DNA of 64,000 nt from Diospyros lotus (Eukaryota; Streptophyta; Magnoliopsida; Ericales; Ebenaceae): NCBI RefSeq assembly GCF_014633365.1, contig NC_068352.1:8260858-8324857 (forward strand). The letters are read 5' to 3'. Under the pieces are notes generated by a model. The model was not told the DNA's origin, ran no database searches, and saw nothing but the letters and a program-made list of their open reading frames with translations. Shown here one piece after another: positions 55,451 to 64,000 of this stretch (positions within the stretch are counted from its first letter, which is position 1; the number at the start of each line of letters is the position of its first letter). A program made the position numbers and the translations under genes.

Positions 55451-58400
55451 TTATTAATTATAATATATATATTATTAATTATAATATATATATATACTTA
55501 TTAATATTTATCTCATCTTTAATATTTTGATGAATAGTTAAATTCAAATACAACACAAACGTGTTTAATTTTTGCAATTGAATTTATGGTACTAGGTCTA
55601 TCTATCAGAGTCATTAGCGTCATCCACGTACGGTGTGGTGTTTGGACTAGGGGTTAGTCATTGTAATTGAATGGAATAAAAAAATAAATAAATATCAAGT
55701 AAGAAAATGGGAAAACAGAGATGAAACGAAAGAAAGTATTAATTAGCCGGTAACTTAAAAAGTCATATACCCTTATAAGTAAATCCAAAAATACATATAC
55801 AAATACTAATATTATAAGTTTACTAATAAATGAATGAATTGTTAGAAAAATATAATAATTTTTTTTTCTAGCCTACTCGTACTCTTTCTCCTTCATTCTT
55901 TAATTTAAGATTGTTATCCAATTATAATAAAATAATTATATTATTAGTCAAATAATAATAATATAATTATTATTTAGAAATATAATTTTTATAATATTAT
56001 ATTTAAATCAATAATATAAAAATAATACAATACTATATAAAAATAAATAAATAAACAGTATATAAAATCTTCCTATACACCGTGGTGGACTGCCGCTCCT
56101 CCACTTCCTACACCCCGTGGATATCTCCTTCTGGTGGTATGTTCCTCTTCTTCTTTTTGCTGTGATTTGTTCACTAATTTTTTTTTTTTTTTTTTTATGC
56201 TTTCTGCAACTTATTTACACCATTCTTTATCTTCTCTTTTTTAATCTTTTAATTTTTTATTTTGTGTATGTGTAGATTTTGATGCGACACTTGGATAATC
56301 TCTCTTTTATTAGTGATGAAGGGATTAGTTTTGGCAAAATGAATCTTTAGTTCTTGACAATTCTATTGTTACCATGGCTTACGTTAGCTATATAAACTCT
56401 CTTTTATAAGTGCATTTCGAACTATTAACTTTATATTTAAATAAGTTAAAATTATTACAAATATTTAAATTTACGTTTTAAACTTTTTAAATGCGTTGAC
56501 ATGAAGTAAATAAAGTATCTTACTTAGTTGATGAGCTCACCACATTCACCTGATTTTTACAATTTTCCTGATGATATATTGTGCTACCTTTTGTTAGAGA
56601 TGTTTTTAGCCAAATCATAGTTGGATTCTTAGAAACTAAAGGGATGAGATTAAAGCACATAATTGGAGTTAGTTAACACAAGTTAGAAGTGATTTTTAAC
56701 TTCCCTCTAACTTCACCCACCCTTTCTTTGTTGAGAAATTAAATCTCATGTTTGCAACAAGACGACCATGCTGCCACAAGGAAACGTTAAATCTCATGTT
56801 TACAAGAAGACACTGCTCTGCCACTTTTCCTTGAATGAGGCTCGAAGGGGATAGCATTTAATTCATAGCTAAACAGGAAAAATGAAAGTACACATTTATT
56901 AGTAAATTGTAAATTTGATTCAAAGACATTTTAAACTATAATACAGGAAATGGCTGATAAATCAACCATATGCATAATGCATTAAAATTGCCAAATGCTT
57001 TCTAAAACAGTTTTTGATTTAGTTCAACTATTAGTCTCATAATTAATTTCAAAATTTATATTACCCACAACATGAGATAATGAAGAAAGAAATTACATAT
57101 TACAAAGTAACAGAACATTGATTTGTCATGTCATCCATTAATATAATATTATTCGGATCCAAAACAAAAACATTCAAGCACAAATGGCACACCGACAGAA
57201 CCTCGGAAATGTGATTGGAAAGGAAAATCAATGGGGGAAAAAACCATATTACATTACATATTCAGTTGTTTAGTATTCAAACCAAACAAAACATAAAAAC
57301 TTGCATACATACATTGATTCCCTTCATTGCTATTGCACATCAAGCTTATAAAACTGTCACGACGGTATTGAATTTCAACATTGCCGAAGTTTGCATTGAC
57401 CTAGAAAAGTTGACTCCCATAAGCCAATTTCACCACTTAAAATGGGGGGGAGGGCAAACCTAGAGACCGGACCATGGCAAACCATTGTGTTTAAATATGT
57501 AAAATCGCGTTGCATTGCAATTGAACCCCCCGAGTCCTTAAGTCTGTCTAAATCCGATTCCCATGAACCGTTCTCGGTCTTCTCTAAGTTTCCAGTTTAG
57601 AAGAAGAAAAACCCTGAGAAATTTTAAAAGTAAATTAAAGGAAATACCAAGCTAATTACCAAACTACTACACTTTTTATGTCATGTTAGTCCATGCTGGA
57701 AGTGGGGGGTTCAGCATTAGAAAATTTATTCAGACAAAACTGGCTCCCGGGAGCAGCGAGGTACTGTGAAACTTACTCAAGTTCTACTCTTCTAATGTTG
57801 AAACTCACCTGGAGCTCGCTCCTGTGAGTAGTAGCAAATTTACTCCGTCAAAACAAGAGGCTAGCTGGCATAGAAAAATTTGCAATAGTTTCTTAAAACA
57901 GTTTCAAAAGCTTAGTATTTATTTAAATATGTTTAGAAATTGTAGCATTTTAAAAATTCCCCAAGAAACCCTAAGCATAGATCCATCCAACGATTGCCCC
58001 CGCGAATTTTGAAGCCAGCTTCACACCCAGGCCTCTAGATTTGAGCCAGTACGCAATAAAAGGCTGAACAATAGCACTTGTTTTGCGATGGCAATATGCA
58101 TCTGATCTAACAACTTATGCTACATCTGCAAACAACGGGTCAGATTATGCTACTTCTAGACTCAACACCTAAATGTTGCAAACCTTCAACCAAACAATTT
58201 CCCTGTTTAGAGATCCGAGTCTTTGGAATGTGTTGCCTTCGTTTTAACTAAAACTCACCAGCTCCTATTTTTCTTAACAGCGCCGTTCCAACAGGTATAC
58301 CAATGGAAGAGGATCCTATTAAGCAACATCTAATCCTTTCAGCTTAAAAGTGTGGCTCAACCCAATATTATTGAAAATCACTGCCGCAGCAAAAGCACGT

Positions 58401-58610
58401 CAAATGTAGAAACCAAAACTACAGATGCAAGCCAATAGCGCATAACCTAAAAGCAGGAGCTTATATTAATATAACGAAAATGAAAACCAGTTCAGAACAT
58501 ACCAAAACTTCAAACTAACATTTTAGCAAAGTATCAGCGGAAGAAATCCCTAAATCCGAACAGAACATAACTTGGAATGCAATAGAACAAAAACCAAACG
58601 GATACCGACA
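55451..58610. other. Intergenic, no gene seen
   Basis: AT-rich, including a T-run at about 56179-56197. The frame at 57215-57463 is not supported. The last few hundred bases (about 58380-58610) are the 3' flank of the minus-strand ribosomal protein gene. Confidence 0.4.
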
Positions 58611-59018
58611 TCAGAACCGGAGCTTGGAGAAGAACCATCGGTTCTTGCCGGTCTTGAACCGCTCCTCGAGGCGAGCCTTGACCTCCTTGGCGGCGGTGAC
58701 CTTCTTGTCGCGGGACTGGAGGGCGTCGACTGTGACAATGTCCTTGAGATCGACGTCGAGAGTGTAGCGAGTAGGCATGATGTGGTTGTAATTGATGAGC
58801 TTGATGAACGCCTTGACGCGAGACTTCTTGGCCGTCTTCTTGGCCGAGTCCTTGCGAATCACCTTCTTAGGGTATTTGGCGATGCCGGCGACGAGGCAGT
58901 GGCCATAGGCGCGATCGCGAGTGCCCTCATCGAACGACCGCACGATGACGGCCTTCCGGCCGGCGAATCGGCCTTGGAGGACGATCACCGCCTTGTTTGT
59001 CTTCAAGAACTTCACCAT
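58611..59018 (-). CDS. RPL27: 60S ribosomal protein eL27 (L27)
   Basis: A complete 135-residue protein in one exon, the normal length for plant eL27, a structural protein of the large cytosolic ribosomal subunit. It starts [32 protein letters not shown] (KOW-type beta-barrel at the N-terminus), continues with the conserved [13 protein letters not shown] and [20 protein letters not shown], and ends [15 protein letters not shown]. The start codon lies in GCGAAGATGG after a CT/GA-rich leader. GC content and G/C-ending codons contrast with the AT-rich surroundings, which is usual for a highly expressed gene. Telo-box, TATA box and site II motifs lie upstream. Expected to be constitutively active in growing cells. 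Confidence 0.98.
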   Translation of the reverse strand: MVKFLKTNKAVIVLQGRFAGRKAVIVRSFDEGTRDRAYGHCLVAGIAKYPKKVIRKDSAKKTAKKSRVKAFIKLINYNHIMPTRYTLDVDLKDIVTVDALQSRDKKVTAAKEVKARLEERFKTGKNRWFFSKLRF

Positions 59019-59071
59019 CTTCGCCGCTCTCTCTCTCTATCTCTATCTCTCTCGCCGCTCACCAATGAACC

Positions 59072-59135
59072 TAGGGTTTGGAGATTGCGTGATATTTATA
59101 CGATGGGTTGAGGTGCAAAATGACATTGTGGCCCA
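59072..59135 (-). promoter_or_regulatory. eL27 promoter: telo-box, TATA box, site II motif
   Basis: On the minus strand: AAACCCTA (telo-box) at 59079-59072, TATAAATA at 59100-59093, and TGGGCC (site II) at 59135-59130. Telo-box plus site II is the usual pair in plant ribosomal protein promoters and ties expression to cell growth. The TATA position predicts transcription starting near 59065, so the telo-box would lie close to or upstream of the start. Confidence 0.7.
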
Positions 59136-59163
59136 TCCTGTCATTAAATAGACATGCCCGTCC

Positions 59164-59541
59164 AACGGTGACTATAATTGTAAATTCATAAATATATTAT
59201 TATTACTATAAGCAAAGCAATTAAAAACAACACTCAAAGCCGTCAAATATGCTGTCACTTTTACTAAAAACCTAGATTTATATTCACAAAATTCTGACAA
59301 AACATAAGTTTTAACAATTGGACGAATTATGACAAAAATTAAATAGTAAAACAAATTAAAATAACATAATATAAAAAATATATATTAATAAATTAATATA
59401 ATTATTCTCGACGCATTTTCATACTTTGATAATGTCGCATAATAACATCATTATCAATTTTATTAAATATATTATTTTTAATATACATGAGTAACACAAC
59501 TAAATTATCATTCAACTGTTGATTTAAATTTGATTGAATAG
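59164..59541. other. Spacer between eL27 and the hAT relic
   Basis: AT-rich; possibly the 3' part of the hAT element. No frame supported. Confidence 0.4.
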
Positions 59542-61877
59542 TCAAATTTTACCAAACTTTATGGCAAAAAATACTATTTCTACTATAATAGTAGCAACAT
59601 GAAGAATTAATGGTACTGTTACAAGTCTATACACTAGTGGATAGACATCATTTTTCTTTATCTTTATCAACTTCTTTGGAATATCACTAAGGTCCCGTAG
59701 TCTTTCAAAATTCTTGTCAATACGCACATCAATAATATATGTTTCAAGTATATAATTAAACGTTGAGAAATCTATTGGTAAAAAATCTCCAATAATACTC
59801 ACAAAGTTAAATTAATTTATTCATGTTAAAAGCAGAGAATGAATCATCTAGATACAAGCATGCTACATAAATGCACAAGTCACTATTTATCTCAAAAAAA
59901 TGATCATTCAACTCCTAGAGTTGCATATCAATGATTACATAAAAGAAATTCACTCGCAAGTGATGCAAATTGTCATTTTTGGAGTGTTACGCCGTGAAGA
60001 ACTTGGGGGTATATACATATCATTCATATTGGGAACATTAATACTATGCTTCTTATAGAAAGAATAAATAGTTTTCAAAAAATAATCTCATCCATTATCT
60101 ATCATGTTTGAAGCTATTATTTACAAATTTTCACGAATCTCATGACATTGGCAATATCTTGATTTTTTTTTTTATAGTACCTTTGACAATACATTTGACA
60201 TTCCTAAAATCTTTTTCATGAGATATAGATTAAATGTAAAGTCAAATGTTATTATCAAGCTCAACAAATTATATGTTTCATTTCTTTTTTCAAAACTTGG
60301 AACATCATTAGCAATCATTTCAAAGACATCAATTGTAGGTGAAAACATGTGAATCAAGTTCAATAAAGAACTACAGTGAGAGCCCTAACGTATATCACCA
60401 GAACACTTAAGAGTAGTTTGTTGATTAAGCTCTTGTCTACTTGATATTTCACCATGATTGAGTGCCTTAAGAATTTGGAGTTTTTATTTTTCTCTTAAAA
60501 GATCACAACGTTTAATCGATCGTCTAACAACATTCACAATCCTATCAATCAAATCAAATAATGCTTCAATCTCTACATGCTTGTTTGCCATGACTATAAG
60601 AGCTAGTTAAAGTTGATGAACAAAGTAATGAATAAAAAAACACTTGAGTTCTCCTTTAAAGTAAATGTTTTAAGGCCATTAAATTGCATATTGCTAGCCC
60701 ATCATAACCTTGACCTCTCAAACTAGATATATTGAATTTGTATTTAGAGAACAAATGATCAATAACATTCTTAAGTGAGAGAGTTGTGGTACTCGAAACG
60801 TGCTCAATACTTACAAAATGTTCAACTCCACATCCCTTCTTATTCACATAATGCAAAGCAATAGACATTTGTTCTTTAACTTAGATGTCATGAGATTCAT
60901 CGATTAGAATAGAAAATAACTTATCATCAATCTCATTGATAATGACGTTTATTGTTTCAAAAGCAGCAGCACTTATAATATATTTTTGAATGTCAAGTGA
61001 TGTTAGTTTGAGATTTTCAAGAGCATTCTTGAAAGTAACAACCTTAATCTCATCATTATGATATGCCAAAAAATGCAACAGTTCGAGTAAATTCCCTTGA
61101 TTATTTGAATCTTCAAATTCATCATATCCACGAAATGCGTCCCTATCGTAAAGGGAATCGAACACAATCTATTGATGCACCCAAACAAATTTGGTAGTCA
61201 TCTTGTGTTTGTTGTGATTGCTTCAAGAAAATCGTCCGAATATTTTTCTCTCGATTCATAAAGGCTTCGAACTTCATTCGAGCTTTATTGTGTGGACTAT
61301 TGTGACTTACAACGTGCTCCTGAAGTTTTTCTTTTATTTTTCAATTTAAGAACCCCTTCTCAACAAAAGTGTCACTATCTTCTCGTTCTACACTTGGTTG
61401 GAAAAGATAACAATAGAAGCAAAATGTTGTATCTTTCTTTATGCTATATTCTAACCAAAAAAGAAATTCACTAAACCAAGAAGCTTGGAAAGGTCTCAGT
61501 AATGATTTTCCAATTTTTGTCTATGGAAATTTATGCTTACGAGTTTGATAATGACCCAATTATATGTATACTCTTCGAATTTCATCTTGGACATTAATAT
61601 TATATTCCATAATTGGAATTCGTAGTTAAGGATTTGTAGGAAGTTGAGTAACATTAATTCTATTTTGAATATATTCATCTCAAACATCCATTTCAAATTG
61701 AATATTTCATTCATCATGAATTTCACTATGATCCCCAACAACATTATTTTTCATGCAAATATCAACATCAGTTTCACTTTAATCCCAAGCGACATTATAT
61801 TTATTTCTATTAACATTTTTCTTTTCAATAGAAAATAGAGCTGTCCTTTTGAAATATCTCTTAATAATTGTTGACAT
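59542..61877 (-). pseudogene. Decayed hAT-family transposase (ZMYM1-like, DUF4371)
   Basis: Minus-strand pieces in the order of plant hAT transposases of the zinc finger MYM type 1-like group. A likely N-terminus is at 61877 (MSTIIKRYFKR). At 61165-60881: AFRGYDEFEDSNNQGNLLELL...SLDIQKYIISAAAFETINVIINEIDDKLFSILIDES, the DUF4371 core. At 60868-60656: VEHFVSIEHVSSTTTLSLKNVI...ISSLRGQGYDG. At 60363-60172: a middle segment. At 59802-59542: a C-terminal hAT dimerisation remnant (VYPLVYRLVTVPLILHVATIIVEIVFFAIK). Stops and frameshifts separate them. I could not define terminal repeats or an 8-bp duplication. An ancestor would have cut and pasted hAT DNA; this copy is dead. Confidence 0.75.
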
Positions 61878-63381
61878 TAAATTTAAATAAAGAATAAAAA
61901 ATCAACATAGTTTCAAAAACCAATTCTAATTAACAATTCATTTATATCAAATAGGAATAAGGGAAGAAAAACGGACAAGAGTTTGAAGAGGTCCCCGGTA
62001 GTTCTTACATTCAAGACTCAAGTACAATTGATTCAAGAACAAATTACAACAATAAATACAGAAAAACACAAGTAAATAGAAGTTCAACTAAACATTATAT
62101 AAGCATACAATTATGTGTCTATGACTATGGACTATAAACAGTTATAGTCATACTTGGTAGTGGCTGGTGATGCGAAATGACTGAATTAGAGAATTTCTTG
62201 AAAGACAAAAGAAATCGCATGAGTTTTAAGCAAAATGCACACAAATACAATGACTAAAAAACTCAAAACTATAGTCATACCTATTGACTTTTGAATTTTG
62301 ATTTAAAATTTAAAGTATTTTTTCTTTTCTTACAATGTATTAAAAGAAACACCAACTTGCAAGCTGGTCCAACATGGCATATATATTTTATCAATGGTTG
62401 ATGACTATACAAATATATATATATATTATTTATAATAAGTTATTATCTAATCTTTATAGCAACAATGATCGACGAGAAGATGAGTTGAAGCATTTTGGTG
62501 CTACTACTGTTTGAGACAGATGAAGAAGATGAAATAGAAGCAAGAAGGACTGTAACAGCCAACAACTTTTTCAAATTTCAAACTCCTATCCCATCTTTTT
62601 GACAATCTAACTCTCTTTTTCAAATTAAAGCTTCCCGCATTCCTGTCCCTTTTTCTCTTTTATCAAATGTCAAAGGCTCAAAGCTTCTCTGAGAAGTTTC
62701 CTTTAGTATATTATATATATACTAGCGGATACTCGTGCCTAAAGGCGCAGTATAAATAATATTAAAATTAAAATGTAATATTGTTCATTAATATTGAAAA
62801 AAAAATTATAAACATTGAACAAAAAATAAAAATTAAATTTATTATATACTTGTTAACGTTTTATAATAAAAAGAAAAAAAAATTACTAAATCTATATAGT
62901 AAAGCATATCACTAAATGTTCTATAATCTAAACAAATTAAATTAAAAATTAAATATCAAACAGTACATACCAACTGCAGCAGGCCGCCATGGCTGCTACT
63001 ATTAATATGGAGGGAGGAACCTTGATTTGAGATCGGAGCCTTGGGTTCCCTAACCATGCGTGGTCAGGAAATCTTTGATTTTTATATTATTTTAATAAAA
63101 AATAAAATTAGTAAAACAAAAATAAAATTAAAAAAAAAAAATGATTTTTTTTATATTTACATTTTTTAAGTAATTCAATATAATAGATTAATCAATTTCA
63201 TATTTTTTTAAAAGAGAGATTTTTATTTCTTTTGAAATTGAATCATCCATGTCAAATTCTTATAAATTAAAACTTATATTATTGGTATTTTTTTTATTTA
63301 AAGCTTACATGATATTTCAAAAAAATTTAAAAACTTACACGATTGATATTTAAATACTTTAAAAATTAAATTTTAAAAAAT
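61878..63381. other. Intergenic, no gene seen
   Basis: AT-rich. TATACTAGCGGATACTCGTGCC near 62721-62742 resembles a phrase found at ends of some plant repeats, but no second end was found. Confidence 0.4.
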
Positions 63382-63735
63382 TTAAAAACTTACACTGTTT
63401 TTTTATTTCACCCATCTATATATAGACACATATACACAGTTAGTATATAAACACACACACCCATATACATATATAAACACACACACACCCCTATACATAT
63501 AATATATATATACACACACACAACACATAGCAACCGGCGAGCTGCTATGGTTGTTTGTCGGCTTGTGTGTGTTTAAAAACTTACACTATTTTTTTATTTC
63601 ACCCCATCTATATATAGACACATACATACAGTTAAGTATATAAACACACCCACACCCATATAGATATATATATAGATAGATATACACACAACACAGTAGC
63701 CAAAGAGTCGCTATGGCTGTCAGTTGGCGGAGTAA
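63382..63735. repeat. ~190-bp tandem duplication
   Basis: Two diverged units, about 63382-63572 and 63573-63735. Each begins AAAAACTTACACT, runs through TTTTTTATTTCACCC, ATCTATATATAGACACAT and (CA)n-rich sequence, and ends near ACACAGTAGCC or ACACATAGCAACC and GCTATGG. Shorter AAAACTTACAC motifs extend left to about 63340. Confidence 0.65.
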
Positions 63736-63788
63736 TTCGAGGCCTCCCAAGAGAGAGAGAGAGGGGGGGGGGGAGAGAGGAAGGATGG

Positions 63789-63842
63789 GATTCGGGGGTG
63801 CTTGGCATCCCTGAACTTGGGGATGCCCAGCACCCCCGAATC
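63789..63842. repeat. GC-rich hairpin, 23-bp arms
   Basis: GATTCGGGGGTGCTTGGCAT(CCC) at 63789-63811 pairs with 63820-63842 with a single mismatch; the loop is eight bases. It lies between a GA/G-run (63749-63778) and a (TC)n run. It could be part of a terminal or subterminal repeat of an element that extends past the window. Confidence 0.75.
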
Positions 63843-63877
63843 GGTGGGTTTGGGGATGTTGGATTCCACCTACACCC

Positions 63878-63881
<4 letters not shown>

Positions 63882-63915
<34 letters not shown>
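63882..63915. repeat. (TC)n microsatellite
   Basis: About 17 TC units. The complementary GA run lies at about 63749-63763, so these two flank the GC-rich hairpin in inverted orientation. Confidence 0.85.
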
Positions 63916-63921
<6 letters not shown>

Positions 63922-64000
63922 CCACTTATTCCCATCATCACACCCGTTGGTGGCCGTGAGGAACCCAACTGTCGGTGGAAGCTATCGCCCCTCCCTCTGT

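Noticed and set aside
58572..59111. Plus-strand 179-codon frame
   Set aside because: It is the complement of the eL27 coding sequence and leader.

Overview
This window is nuclear DNA of a flowering plant, most likely a eudicot with a repeat-rich genome. The evidence is plant-type introns, a chloroplast-targeted hydroxymethylbilane synthase, a BOI-family RING protein, a ribosomal protein gene with a telo-box, and dense plant-type retrotransposons and MITEs. I place nothing at species level. All calls come from reading the sequence; no database search was possible.

Three host genes look intact. A three-exon BOI-like RING E3 ligase lies on the minus strand (15434-16640). A five-exon porphobilinogen deaminase (HEMC/HMBS) lies on the plus strand (40303-53962); its 10.4-kb first intron contains a complete but decayed gypsy element. 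A single-exon ribosomal protein eL27 lies on the minus strand (58611-59018). A fourth host-derived piece, a truncated RALF-type peptide precursor (20626-20919), sits inside a short transposon with TTA target duplications and looks captured.

Layout. 1-3961: a decayed gypsy element (minus strand) inserted into the gag of an older copia element. 4-28 kb: mostly AT-rich intergenic DNA with SINEs, foldback MITEs, a hAT MITE, microsatellites, the BOI gene and the RALF-carrying element. 28607-38352: a very young Tat-lineage gypsy element (minus strand, identical 5-bp target duplications, LTRs differing at one visible base), with a three-exon gene encoded antisense to gag-pol. 38.4-54 kb: HEMC with its intronic insertions. 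54.4-55.4 kb: a Mutator-type element with long inverted repeats and a 9-bp target duplication. 58.6-59.1 kb: eL27. 59.5-61.9 kb: a decayed hAT transposase. 62.7-64 kb: simple and tandem repeats.

The most unusual items are the spliced antisense gene in the young Tat element, the hairpin-rich tandem array between that gene and pol, the RALF precursor fragment carried by a Harbinger-like element, and HEMC introns expanded by several transposons. The host genes are unrelated to each other and form no operon or obvious cluster.
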